In this document: positions 24,979 through 34,290 of the stretch, one piece after another
Layout of the letters: the number at the start of each line of letters is the position of its first letter
How positions within the stretch are numbered: the stretch's first letter is position 1
From: Chryseobacterium shigense
Lineage (GTDB): Bacteria > Bacteroidota > Bacteroidia > Flavobacteriales > Weeksellaceae
Assembly: GCF_900156575.1 (NCBI RefSeq)
Contig: NZ_FTNY01000004.1
Coordinates: 62,001 to 126,000 of the forward strand
DNA: 64,000 nt
Direction: 5' to 3'
Translations under genes and position numbers: made by a program
Notes under the pieces: generated by a model
What the model was told of the DNA's origin: nothing
Database searches by the model: none
The model's input: only the letters and a program-made list of their open reading frames with translations

Positions 24979-26077
24979 ATTCAGGTAAAATGTTTTTAAA
25001 GAATCTGATGATGTTGTCTTTTAGTTTTACAAAGGTTTCAGAGGTCCCGAATTCTTTGTTATCATATCCGATCGGAAATCCTTTCTCCACATATTCATTA
25101 TTTTTATTCAATGTCAGAACCTGAAACTGATCATTGACTTTCCCCAGACTTTCGGTATGGATGTCTAAAAATTTTATTGAAGCATTTTTTGAGAAATCCA
25201 GCTTACGGATCTCGATGGTTTTGATTTCTTTTTTCAAATCAGAACGGAAGTACAGATTCATATTCTTTACATCAATCACGGTCTGCCATTCTCCTGCATG
25301 AATTGAATTCAGAATATTCCAGGCGTAATCTACCGGTTTCCTGTCATACTGATAGCTTTTAAGCATATAATAAGCCCTGTTGTAGCGGTCTTCCCATTTT
25401 CCCTGTTCTGCAAAATCAAACTTTTGCTGCCCGCCCAGAAAGTCAAATTTTTCAGCATTCTCAAAATCTTTTTTATATTGATTGTTGCATAAAAGAGGCA
25501 TCGGCATGTCTTTGTCCGTTAAGACTTTATATTTTCCGTCAAGCAGAGCGATGGTAGCGGTATTTCCTTGGGCATCACTCAGAAAAAAATGACTTCCGGC
25601 AGCATTCGGCCACCAGTCTATGTTAGGCCCTTCATTCAGATGATTTACGACTTCCTGTACCGATTGATAATGGTCAAGCTGATACTGGATCCATTGAGCC
25701 CAGAACATACTCGGCTGTTTTGGGTTGAATACTTTTGTCGTTTCTTCAAGGTACAATTCAACAAGGAAAAGTCCCTTCTCATTCACTCCGTAACACGGAA
25801 AATCATATCCCAGAAGATTAAAAGTTACCGATCCGTATCGGGAAGTCCATTCTTTGGTATAATCGACATGATCGGTCGTTAGGTTTTCCCAGCTGATATT
25901 TCTCTTTTGAACATTCCGCTTGTTGACCACAATCATTCCGGGCATTGTTTTCCAGTTTTCATTGAAGCCCACCACACAATGGTCTTTTCCTTTTAATAAA
26001 AATACGGAACAGGCAGAAATAGCAGTAGAGCAAACGATTGCACTAAATAATAAACAACGTACTAATAAAAAAATCAT
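24977..26077 (-). CDS. Exported choloylglycine-hydrolase-like amidase (Ntn hydrolase)
   Basis: This 366-residue protein has a signal peptide whose cleavage after STAISA would expose Cys23 (CSVFLLKG) as the N-terminal nucleophile, as required for Ntn hydrolases. GSVTFNLLGYDFPCYGVNEKGL near residue 82 (split by the family's substrate loop) and the later GSHFFLSDAQGNTA fit the linear amide C-N hydrolase family. That family includes bile salt hydrolases, penicillin V acylases and acyl-homoserine lactone acylases. The usual R/D pair after the nucleophile appears as GFNENW, so the substrate may differ. It should act in the periplasm. It lies downstream of, and on the same strand as, the WYL regulator gene. 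Confidence 0.83.
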   Translation of the reverse strand: MIFLLVRCLLFSAIVCSTAISACSVFLLKGKDHCVVGFNENWKTMPGMIVVNKRNVQKRNISWENLTTDHVDYTKEWTSRYGSVTFNLLGYDFPCYGVNEKGLFLVELYLEETTKVFNPKQPSMFWAQWIQYQLDHYQSVQEVVNHLNEGPNIDWWPNAAGSHFFLSDAQGNTATIALLDGKYKVLTDKDMPMPLLCNNQYKKDFENAEKFDFLGGQQKFDFAEQGKWEDRYNRAYYMLKSYQYDRKPVDYAWNILNSIHAGEWQTVIDVKNMNLYFRSDLKKEIKTIEIRKLDFSKNASIKFLDIHTESLGKVNDQFQVLTLNKNNEYVEKGFPIGYDNKEFGTSETFVKLKDNIIRFFKNILPE

Positions 26078-26090
26078 AGATAAAATATTT

Positions 26091-27041
26091 TTACAATTTA
26101 CTTGAAACGGCCGTAATCAGGTCTTTGAGACTATCTTTTAAAGATTCCGGTTCTAAAACATCAGCGTAATCTGCAAAGGTAATTAACCACCGTGGAAATC
26201 CTTCTTTGATCCAATCGGTTTCAAAGGTTAATTCAATTCCTTTTTCCGTTTCAACCTCTTGTGTTAATCCATAATATTTTTTAGAATTAACAAGATGCCC
26301 GATAATTTTTTTATCGACTAAAAGTCTGACCCTGGTTTTATTTCCGCCTGAGCTCTGTCTGTAATCATTGATTTGACCATATTCCTGTAAAAAGGGATTC
26401 AAGGTCTTAGAAATCTGCATGATCCGGTCTACCCGAAACTGCCTGAAATCATTCCTCAACGTGCAAAAAGCCATCACATACCAATAGTTGAACTCGAAAA
26501 AAACACCCACTACTTCAATGGTTCTGACAGATACTTTATCATCAACCGTCTTATACTCCACATTCAATTGTTTTTTTTCTGCAATACTTTCAAGGATCAT
26601 GGGAATGATATTTCGGATATGGTCTTCAGTTTTGGGATGATCATTAAAAACATCGATTTGTTTTTCAATATTTTGAATTAAATCTTTATCTGAATACTTT
26701 AATACAGAGCGCACCTTTTCCATTGCGGTCTGGTAATGATTTCCCAAACTTTGGTGCAAAAATTTCTGCATCAGTTTTTCAGCAGTAATAAAGCTTAACA
26801 CTTCTTCTTTTGTAAACATGACGGGCGGAAGTTTGTATCCATCCATCAGAGAATAACCGTTTCCTGCTTCTCCTATAATGGGAATCCCTGCATTCTCCAA
26901 TGTTTTAATGTCACGGTAGATGGTACGGATACTTACATCAAATTTTTCTGCAAGATCCTGAGCTCTCACTACAGGCCTGGACTGCAGTTGAGTAAGTATC
27001 GCCGTTACCCTGTCGATCTTTTTTAAATAATGGTCACTCAT
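26091..27041 (-). CDS. YafY-type HTH/WYL transcriptional regulator
   Basis: This 316-residue protein has an N-terminal winged helix of the DeoR/HTH_11 type, with VSIRTIYRDIKTLENAGIPI near residue 34 as the recognition segment. The WYL domain (about 140-220) has VEYKTVDDKVSVRTIEVVG and NYWYVMAFC, and a C-terminal WCX extension follows. WYL proteins sense nucleotides or small ligands and control nearby genes, often stress or defence related. The start codon overlaps the ABC transporter stop as TAATG behind a GGAGG sequence, so it is translationally coupled to the exporter. It may repress that exporter; this is inference. Confidence 0.9.
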   Translation of the reverse strand: MSDHYLKKIDRVTAILTQLQSRPVVRAQDLAEKFDVSIRTIYRDIKTLENAGIPIIGEAGNGYSLMDGYKLPPVMFTKEEVLSFITAEKLMQKFLHQSLGNHYQTAMEKVRSVLKYSDKDLIQNIEKQIDVFNDHPKTEDHIRNIIPMILESIAEKKQLNVEYKTVDDKVSVRTIEVVGVFFEFNYWYVMAFCTLRNDFRQFRVDRIMQISKTLNPFLQEYGQINDYRQSSGGNKTRVRLLVDKKIIGHLVNSKKYYGLTQEVETEKGIELTFETDWIKEGFPRWLITFADYADVLEPESLKDSLKDLITAVSSKL

Positions 27042-28849
27042 TAATCCTCCTTATAAGTTTTTACCAGTCGGTCTAAATTAAGACTTCTCGCTGAGGCATC
27101 AAAAATTTCACGGTAAGTGCCATCCTTCCCATACAGATCATCATGAGTTCCGCTTTCTACAACCATTCCTTTCTTCATCACATAAATTTTATCAGAATCT
27201 AAAATTTGGGATAAGGAGTGGGAAATGATCACTACAGTCCTTCCCTCCTTTATTGCATCCAGTGAGTTTTTGATTTGTTCAGTAGCAATGGCATCCAAAC
27301 TGGCAGTCGGTTCATCCAGAAAAATAATTGGTGGATCTTTCAAAAATAACCTTGCAATGGCAATCCTTTGCTGCTGGCCTCCCGAAAGTTGGGTAGCATC
27401 ATGTTGATATTTTTCCGGCAGGTCAAGAATCTGGTCATGGAGATAAGCTTTTTTAGCAGCTTCCTCAATTTGTTCAAAGCTGGCATTCATATTTCCATAG
27501 CGGATATTATCTTCTATACTTCCCTGGAAAATATGATTTTTTTGCAATACAAGGCCAAGATCTCTTCTAAGAAAAGTATTGTCGAATTCATTCAAATTAA
27601 CCCCATCTAAAAGAATGTCTCCTGAATCAGGTAAATAAAACTTACATAACAGATTGATTATCGTTGATTTTCCTGCACCACTTAATCCTACCAGAGCGGT
27701 TGTTTTTCCGTTTTCAATTTTCATAGACACGCCATGGAGTGCCTTTGTGCCATTGGGATAGGTAAAATCAACATTTTTCAGTTCAAAGGTCCCGATAATT
27801 TTCTTTTCAACGAAAGTTCCGTTCTCTTCTACTTCCTGATCGGCATCCAAAATATCAAAATATCCTTCTGCATAGATCATGGCATCGTTCATATCATCAT
27901 AAATCCTGTGAAGCTGGCGTATCGGTGCCGAAACATTATTAAAAAGCATAATATGAAGCATAATCGCCCCTATAGTCATCTGCTGGTCCAGCACCAGATA
28001 AACCGTTAAGAGAATAATTAAAACAACCCCAAACTGTTCTAAAAAAGTTTTTAACCCATCGTAGATAAAGTTGGTTTTCCTGGTGAACATCTGGCTTTCC
28101 ATAAGCTGCATCTGCAGATCATACTGCTTTTTGCCTTCAAATTTTTCACGGACAAAACTTTTGATGACCATGATGGAATTGATCAGGTTTAAAAGGCCTG
28201 ATGTTTTCTTCTCCCGCTGATTTCTCAGCTGGCGGCGGACTCCACCAAGTTTTTTGGCCTGCAAAGAACTTATGTAGAAAAAGATGGGAACAATAATCGT
28301 GGAAACCATCCCTACATATACATTCTGCATGTACATAATAATCAAAGCAATGATAGCATTGGAGAAAAGGGGCAAAATATCAATAAAAAAATTCTGAACA
28401 AGCTTCGTTAAACTTTCGATCCCCCGATCAATTCTTATTTGCAGTTTTCCCGATTCGTGATTTTCATCATTAAAATAGGCAACTCTGTAGGTTAAAATTT
28501 TGTCAATAGCTGACTGTGCAAGGACAGAACTTACATTAATCCTTATTTTTTCGCCATAAAATTTTTGACCAAAATTGATAAAAATGTTAAGCAATTCTTT
28601 TCCTAATAAGATAATCGAAATAATGATCAACACATGAATCCCCTCAGACATGGGATACGGAAGTTGGGTTAATTTTGTCACCTCATCTACCGTGTACTTT
28701 AATACAATGGGATTCACCTGGGCTGCAAGAGCTCCCAAAAAAGTAAGAAACAAGGTTCCGTAGATCATTAAACGGTAAGGTCTGATAAAGGGAACAAGTT
28801 GTTTATAGATGCCAAATAAAGTGACTGTTCTGTTAAAAGGTTTTGCCAT
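27041..28849 (-). CDS. ABC exporter, fused permease/ATPase
   Basis: This is 602 residues from the ATG at 28847-28849; an upstream in-frame extension is not supported because MAKPFNRTVT begins like a normal family N-terminus. Six membrane helices span about residues 25-310. The nucleotide-binding domain has Walker A GLSGAGKST, signature LSGGQQQR, Walker B IIFLDEPTASLD and the switch histidine in VIISHS. This is the homodimeric type IV exporter architecture (MsbA/multidrug/peptide). The substrate is unknown. Coupling to a WYL regulator downstream suggests ligand-responsive export. Confidence 0.93.
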   Translation of the reverse strand: MAKPFNRTVTLFGIYKQLVPFIRPYRLMIYGTLFLTFLGALAAQVNPIVLKYTVDEVTKLTQLPYPMSEGIHVLIIISIILLGKELLNIFINFGQKFYGEKIRINVSSVLAQSAIDKILTYRVAYFNDENHESGKLQIRIDRGIESLTKLVQNFFIDILPLFSNAIIALIIMYMQNVYVGMVSTIIVPIFFYISSLQAKKLGGVRRQLRNQREKKTSGLLNLINSIMVIKSFVREKFEGKKQYDLQMQLMESQMFTRKTNFIYDGLKTFLEQFGVVLIILLTVYLVLDQQMTIGAIMLHIMLFNNVSAPIRQLHRIYDDMNDAMIYAEGYFDILDADQEVEENGTFVEKKIIGTFELKNVDFTYPNGTKALHGVSMKIENGKTTALVGLSGAGKSTIINLLCKFYLPDSGDILLDGVNLNEFDNTFLRRDLGLVLQKNHIFQGSIEDNIRYGNMNASFEQIEEAAKKAYLHDQILDLPEKYQHDATQLSGGQQQRIAIARLFLKDPPIIFLDEPTASLDAIATEQIKNSLDAIKEGRTVVIISHSLSQILDSDKIYVMKKGMVVESGTHDDLYGKDGTYREIFDASARSLNLDRLVKTYKED

Positions 28850-28889
28850 GAGCTTTTGATAAGATCTTAGTAAAAATAGTTTTTTTAAA

Positions 28890-28918
28890 TAAAAAAAAGC
28901 TAACAAATGTTAGCTTTT
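28890..28918 (-). terminator. Terminator of the BaeRF3-like gene
   Basis: An 11-bp stem (28895-28905 with 28908-28918) is followed on the minus strand by a run of eight T. It separates the BaeRF3-like gene from the ABC exporter. Confidence 0.8.
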
Positions 28919-28935
28919 ATTGATATTGAGAAAGG

Positions 28936-30015
28936 TTAGTATCTCGTTTTTAAAACAATTTTCCCCAGATCAAGCAATTCTTCCTGAGTGGTAAAATGAA
29001 CTTTTCCGTTTTTAGAAAGAACCTCCCAGGAAATAATAGAGACAATATCATCTACCACTCCGGGTTCTTTAGAGTCTTCAGCATACTCAAATGATCTGTC
29101 ATCCGTTAATCTGACTGGCTGTTCAAAATCCTGATGGATGATCAACAACTCTCCTCTTCCATCCAGCGCAGCCTGATAGATCTCATGCAAATCTGTAAGA
29201 ACCATTCCTTGTGAAACTGCTTCTTTTACTTCTTCAATCGCTGCTTTACGGTCTTCCTTCTGCTTTTCTTTAATAATTTCATAGGCTTGCTCTACAATAT
29301 GATGCTCTTCTGCCTCTGAGTAATTTTTATTATCGTGACCTATATATATTGCAGGAAGGTCAGCCACTTCCAACAGTTTGGTGTAATTATCTGAAGTACT
29401 TATAACGATCACCTCCATGCCTGTTTTTTTATGGATTTCAACGACTGCTTTATCAATACGATTGAAATACTCTTTGATCTGGTTGTCGACCTGTTTTGCG
29501 TCGCTTCTTACCTCTGCACTAGTGATATAGAAAGGGTTTTGCGGAAAGGGAAATCCTTCTTCATGAATTTCAGTAATGATAGCGTCATTCATTGCTTCGT
29601 AAAGTTTTGTTCCGCTTTGTGCCAGCAATAAGATAAGATATTCCTGAACTCTCCCTACAGCCTTGATCAGTGGTCTTACAGAGAATTTCTCATCTACTTC
29701 TACCAAATTATCTCTTGATTTCCAGGTAGATTTTATAATTTCTTCTGTTTCATTAGAAAGGAATATATGCAGGCTATCTAAATTATACTGATGATTTATT
29801 TTGCCTTCAAGTTTTTCAAGCTTTTCTAATACTCCTGCTGCGGGTCTTTTTCCATATTCATCTATGACACGATTTTCAGCTTCCCTGATTAAGTTTTTAA
29901 GAACAATTTCGTCCTGCTGATTTTCGGGAAAGGTCCTGTGGGTGTTTAGCGAAATACTTACGGCAAGACCGGTGTTTTCGCTTGCTAGGTTTTGTAATTT
30001 TTCTTGTAGTGACAT
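28936..30015 (-). CDS. Bacterial release-factor-like protein (BaeRF family 3 type)
   Basis: This 359-residue protein resembles the bacterial archaeo-eukaryotic release factor family, subgroup 3. Recognisable features are the N-terminal SISLNTHRTFPENQQDEIVLKN split around residue 30, the AVGRVQEYLILLLAQSGTKLYE core near 125-145, and a C-terminal segment with IISWEVLSKNGKVHF. The family shares the eRF1 central and C-terminal folds and is proposed to act on ribosomes, perhaps in stalled-ribosome rescue; no biochemical role is settled. It is cytoplasmic with no signal or membrane segment. It forms its own unit between two terminator-like regions. Confidence 0.75.
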   Translation of the reverse strand: MSLQEKLQNLASENTGLAVSISLNTHRTFPENQQDEIVLKNLIREAENRVIDEYGKRPAAGVLEKLEKLEGKINHQYNLDSLHIFLSNETEEIIKSTWKSRDNLVEVDEKFSVRPLIKAVGRVQEYLILLLAQSGTKLYEAMNDAIITEIHEEGFPFPQNPFYITSAEVRSDAKQVDNQIKEYFNRIDKAVVEIHKKTGMEVIVISTSDNYTKLLEVADLPAIYIGHDNKNYSEAEEHHIVEQAYEIIKEKQKEDRKAAIEEVKEAVSQGMVLTDLHEIYQAALDGRGELLIIHQDFEQPVRLTDDRSFEYAEDSKEPGVVDDIVSIISWEVLSKNGKVHFTTQEELLDLGKIVLKTRY

Positions 30016-30243
30016 TTGTTTTTTTTAATTAATAATTACATGATTTATAGCATCTTAATGAAAGAATACAAGAAATAAATCAATTAACAATGTAACTGCA
30101 AAAATTAAACCCTTGCAACAATATCTCAACATATATCTTAAAAAGGTGAGATATATCAGGTACACAAAACAACATTCTTTCAGGACCGAGTAATTGTCCT
30201 TAGATCGCTTAGCAAGAAAAAAATAATCCGTTGAAAATTTTAA

Positions 30244-31305
30244 TTATCCTTCGTAAAAATAGGTGGTAAGATAATGCAGTTCAGGCCTGCTGACGGCTTT
30301 AGATTCAGCTTCAGCCTGTTCCAGAGTATACTGAGAGGTCAGTTCTTTTCTTTGGAAAACAAAAGAATTATTCGCATTTTTATCCACCACCTCATTGAAA
30401 ATATGTTCAATTTCAGAATTGGCAAGTGATGCAAAACTGGCATCTTCAAAACCGTACATCAGTCTCAGATCATCAAACTGTGCTAAGTTTTCATCTACAA
30501 ATCCCTGAAGCTGGGCTTTTGAGTCAAAATTACCAGCCCAGATGTTATAAATATATTTTTTCTTTTTCGGTTTGTCCAAAATACTCTGATAGACAAAGTT
30601 TTCTCCAAGATACGCCTCTCTTACCTGCGGATCATTGGCAAGATCTTCCGGAAGTCCTTCTTTCAGGATGTTTCCTTCAAACATGATGTAGGTTTTATTG
30701 GTAATGGCTAAGGTCTGCTGTACGTTGTGATCAGTGATCAGAATCCCGATATTTTTGTCTACCAGACTTCTTACAATCTTCTGAATATCTTCTACCGCGA
30801 TCGGGTCTACTCCAGCGAAAGGTTCATCGAGAAGGATAAAGTTCGGACTGGTAGCCAGACAGCGGGCAATTTCTGTTCTACGTCTTTCCCCACCGGAAAG
30901 AAGGTCACCACGGTTTTTACGCACGTGCTGCAATGAAAATTCTTCGATCAGCTCATCACATTTGATCTGCTGCTCACGTCTTGAAAGTTTGGTAAGCTGT
31001 AAAACACCCATGATATTTTCTTCTACCGACAGCTTTCTGAAAATGGAAGCTTCCTGCGCCAGATAACCGATTCCTTTTTGGGCACGACGGTACATCGCAT
31101 CGGTGGTGATTTCCTGTTTATCGAGAAAGATTTTTCCTGAAGTAGGCTTAACCAATCCCACAATCATATAAAACGAAGTGGTCTTTCCTGCTCCGTTAGG
31201 ACCAAGCAAACCAACAATTTCTCCCTGTTGAACCTGTACAGAAACTCCTTTTACTACTTTTTTAGGACCGTATTCTTTGATTAAGTTTTCTCCTCGTAAA
31301 ATCAT
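30244..31305 (-). CDS. lptB: LPS export ATPase LptB with a C-terminal extension
   Basis: Residues 1-240 are a standard LptB ATPase: Walker A GPNGAGKT at 35-42, signature LSGGE at 136-140, Walker B FILLDE at 156-161, switch His in LITDHN at 193, and the family ending AYLGENF. LptB powers extraction of LPS from the inner membrane with LptFG. This copy is 353 residues, about 110 longer than usual. After a KKKK linker (247-250) a new segment begins YIYNIWAGNFDSKAQLQGFV and ends HYLTTYFYEG. The start of that segment resembles, from memory, Imm22-type small domains; this is tentative. LptF and LptG are not in the window. Confidence 0.88.
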   Translation of the reverse strand: MILRGENLIKEYGPKKVVKGVSVQVQQGEIVGLLGPNGAGKTTSFYMIVGLVKPTSGKIFLDKQEITTDAMYRRAQKGIGYLAQEASIFRKLSVEENIMGVLQLTKLSRREQQIKCDELIEEFSLQHVRKNRGDLLSGGERRRTEIARCLATSPNFILLDEPFAGVDPIAVEDIQKIVRSLVDKNIGILITDHNVQQTLAITNKTYIMFEGNILKEGLPEDLANDPQVREAYLGENFVYQSILDKPKKKKYIYNIWAGNFDSKAQLQGFVDENLAQFDDLRLMYGFEDASFASLANSEIEHIFNEVVDKNANNSFVFQRKELTSQYTLEQAEAESKAVSRPELHYLTTYFYEG

Positions 31306-31471
31306 AGGAGCAAAGATAAAGTTTTTTTGAATTCAAATTTTAGATTATGTATTCTATCCTCCGTTTTTTGAGTGAATGATTTTTATTTTCTGTGTTGATG
31401 AATAAAATAGGCTTCGCAATGTTCAAAACAAATCTACATGTGTTCATAGAAAAAATAAAAATTCAGGCCTC

Positions 31472-31479
31472 TAATTTTG
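31472..31479 (+). promoter_or_regulatory. -7 promoter element of the TM2 gene
   Basis: TAatTTTG matches the Bacteroidota -7 consensus and lies about 61 bp before the start codon. I see no convincing TTG at the -33 distance. Confidence 0.35.
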
Positions 31480-31540
31480 TAACTCCAATTCATTTTTAAC
31501 GACCTATCAATACAATTATTTTATTAAAAAGAAATTAGCA

Positions 31541-31834
31541 ATGGAAAATTACGGGTACACCAAAACAGAGAATGACCAGAATCAGCAAAACAATGGTCCT
31601 TACCGTTCCGAAAAGAAAATTCCGGCCGCTTTATTAGGAATTCTTGTAGGTTGGCTGGCTTTAAATAAATTTTATCTCGGGTATAAAAAGGAAGCTCTTA
31701 TTCAGCTGGGCCTGAATATTATTACCTGTGGTGCCGCTTCTATTATTCCTTTTATTGAGGGTATTTTATATCTTTTTATGAGTGACAAGCAGTTTGATGA
31801 TACCTATGTGTACGGGAAAAAAGGATGGCTGTAA
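31541..31834 (+). CDS. TM2 domain membrane protein
   Basis: This 97-residue protein has a polar Asn/Gln-rich N-terminus and then the TM2 domain. Helix one is around IPAALLGILVGWLALNKFYL, and a short turn GYKKEALIQL precedes helix two. The family motif of a charged residue and FYLGYK after the first helix is present. It is an inner membrane protein of unknown role. The next gene starts 56 bp downstream on the same strand, so both may share the upstream promoter. Confidence 0.85.
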   Translation: MENYGYTKTENDQNQQNNGPYRSEKKIPAALLGILVGWLALNKFYLGYKKEALIQLGLNIITCGAASIIPFIEGILYLFMSDKQFDDTYVYGKKGWL

Positions 31835-31890
31835 ACCATTTAGCATTTTATTTCCTACTTTTATTCCATCAAATCAAGAATTAAGTTATT

Positions 31891-32619
31891 ATGGAAAATA
31901 ATCAAGACCTGACCGATCTTCTTGCGCTGGATCTGGGTGTCAATATTTTGAACAGAAGGCCTTATGCAAAGGAAGTTTTCAAATGGCAGGATATGGATCT
32001 TCTCCCGCACTCGTCCGCAGACACCTTGCTCTGTGAGATTTTTGAATGGAATGGAAGAAACTGGAGAACAACGGAAAACAACCTCATCGGATTTCTGTTT
32101 TCAGGGGACCTTCTCAATACCGTAAAGGAGCAACTGATCAATACCCCAAAACATCCTGCTCTCATCCCGGATTTTGAATTTACAAAAGACAGCATGGAGG
32201 AATACGGCCTGTCGCTTCCTTCTTTATTTAATATTGGAGTGAATGGGAATATCAAGAATGCCAAAAGCTTTTCAGTAAGGGTCAACGGTGTTACAAAATC
32301 ACGGGTGACGAACATTGACTCTCCGGGAATCGAAATTCTGAGAAGCTACTCTCAGTTTACTCAGGACCAATCCAAAACGTACCGAAAGAATATCAAGTTC
32401 AATTATCTGAGTACTTCGCTGTTTTATGCAGAAAGTGTGGAAATCTTTCTTGAAAAGGAGTCAGGTGTAGGACTGGATGTCAGTTTCCAAACGACCAATG
32501 TGGAAGTGGATGCCAAAATAGATACGGATACGAAGAAACATTTTGTATTAAAATATTCTGGAAATCAGGCTCCTTTTGCTGCAAAATTCACGAAGGGAAA
32601 AGATTTCAACATTTCTTAA
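31891..32619 (+). CDS. Unrecognised cytoplasmic protein
   Basis: I do not recognise a family for this 242-residue protein. It has no signal peptide or membrane helix. The first 100 residues look mixed helical (FEWNGRNWRTTENNLIGFLF). The second half is rich in alternating hydrophobic residues and probably beta-stranded (AKSFSVRVNGVTKSRVTNID, then VDVSF/VEVDAKIDTDTKKHFVLKY-like strands). Codon use and composition match its neighbours. It follows a TM2 membrane protein gene by 56 bp and precedes a hairpin between convergent genes. Co-expression with the TM2 protein is the only contextual clue. Confidence 0.7.
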   Translation: MENNQDLTDLLALDLGVNILNRRPYAKEVFKWQDMDLLPHSSADTLLCEIFEWNGRNWRTTENNLIGFLFSGDLLNTVKEQLINTPKHPALIPDFEFTKDSMEEYGLSLPSLFNIGVNGNIKNAKSFSVRVNGVTKSRVTNIDSPGIEILRSYSQFTQDQSKTYRKNIKFNYLSTSLFYAESVEIFLEKESGVGLDVSFQTTNVEVDAKIDTDTKKHFVLKYSGNQAPFAAKFTKGKDFNIS

Positions 32620-32637
32620 AATTATTGAGTGATAAAT

Positions 32638-32699
32638 TATGAATTATGAGTTTCCTCTTGACAATATTGTATGCCAGTAAAGGAACTCATAATTCATAA
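32638..32699. repeat. Long imperfect hairpin between convergent genes
   Basis: An 18-bp stem with one bulged T (left arm TTATGAATTATGAGTTTCC at 32638-32655, right arm 32682-32699) encloses a 26-nt loop. It sits between the 32.6-kb gene end and the hemB stop. The right side shares the 15-bp word ATAATTCATAACTCA with 16031-16045, so it is likely a copy of a dispersed element rather than a simple terminator. Confidence 0.6.
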
Positions 32700-32726
32700 C
32701 TCAAAATTAATAACCTGATTATCAGT

Positions 32727-33749
<1,023 letters not shown>

Positions 33750-33792
33750 TTACTACAACTTATATAAAAAACTATTGTATAGAATTGTAGAA

Positions 33793-33819
33793 TTGTCTAT
33801 TTTTGTTTTAATACATTCG
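33793..33819 (+). promoter_or_regulatory. Probable promoter of the small sorting-domain gene
   Basis: TTG at 33793-33795 and TAcaTTcG at 33812-33819 are 16 bp apart, one mismatch from the Bacteroidota consensus, and end 15 bp before the start codon. The spacing equals that of the promoter at 7054-7080. Confidence 0.45.
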
Positions 33820-33834
33820 AGAAATTATAATTTG

Positions 33835-34185
33835 ATGAAAAAATTTTTACTTTTATTTCTATTTACGGGCGCTTTCGTTGGGTTTTCCAACAATATGCAA
33901 GCACAGCTGAGAGAGCCGGGTTCCATCACACAGAAGTCTGATGACGGTGTATTGGTAGCTTATCCAAATCCTGCAAAGGATTTCCTTCTGATCAAGGCTA
34001 AAGATGCTGCTTTAAAGATCAAAAGTGTGACCTTTTATTCTATTTTAGGAACACAGGTAGCCAATTATTCTGTCAACATGAATTCCGGAGAGATTAATAT
34101 TGAAAAATTAAAACCCGGGAAATATCTGATTCGCTATATTTTAAGCGATAATACCCAAAAGGTGACTCAAATTGTAAAACAATAA
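33835..34185 (+). CDS. Small exported protein consisting of a type IX sorting domain
   Basis: From the ATG at 33835 the product is 116 residues: a signal peptide (MKKFLLLFLFTGAFVG... ending MQAQ) and then almost at once a Por secretion system C-terminal sorting domain. The domain shows VAYPNPAKDFLLIKAKD, a central SVTFYSILGTQV and the terminal LKPGKYLIRYILSDN strand ending in KVTQIVKQ. Such domains normally sit at the end of large secreted cargo and direct export and surface attachment through type IX secretion. Here there is only about a dozen residues between signal and domain. A longer upstream reading is rejected because it overlaps hemB. It could be a remnant or a true stand-alone domain. 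Confidence 0.8.
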   Translation: MKKFLLLFLFTGAFVGFSNNMQAQLREPGSITQKSDDGVLVAYPNPAKDFLLIKAKDAALKIKSVTFYSILGTQVANYSVNMNSGEINIEKLKPGKYLIRYILSDNTQKVTQIVKQ

Positions 34186-34191
34186 AAATTT

Positions 34192-34220
34192 AATCCTGAT
34201 AATCATCAGGATTTTTTCTT
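34192..34220 (+). terminator. Rho-independent terminator after the sorting-domain gene
   Basis: A 9-bp stem (AATCCTGAT with ATCAGGATT) and an AATC loop are followed by a T-rich tract, seven bases after the stop codon. Confidence 0.85.
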
Positions 34221-34290
34221 TTACATGGGTTCTACCCTATTATTTATGTAACTTTAAGGACTTTTTTATACTCATTGTAAAAACAATTTA

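Noticed and set aside
30244..30585. Toxin-immunity system, from the Imm22-like resemblance
   Set aside because: The segment is fused in frame to LptB and no toxin gene is adjacent.
31891..32619. Bacterial gasdermin or other defence effector
   Set aside because: There is no neighbouring protease, no N-terminal acylated Cys, and no other defence gene.
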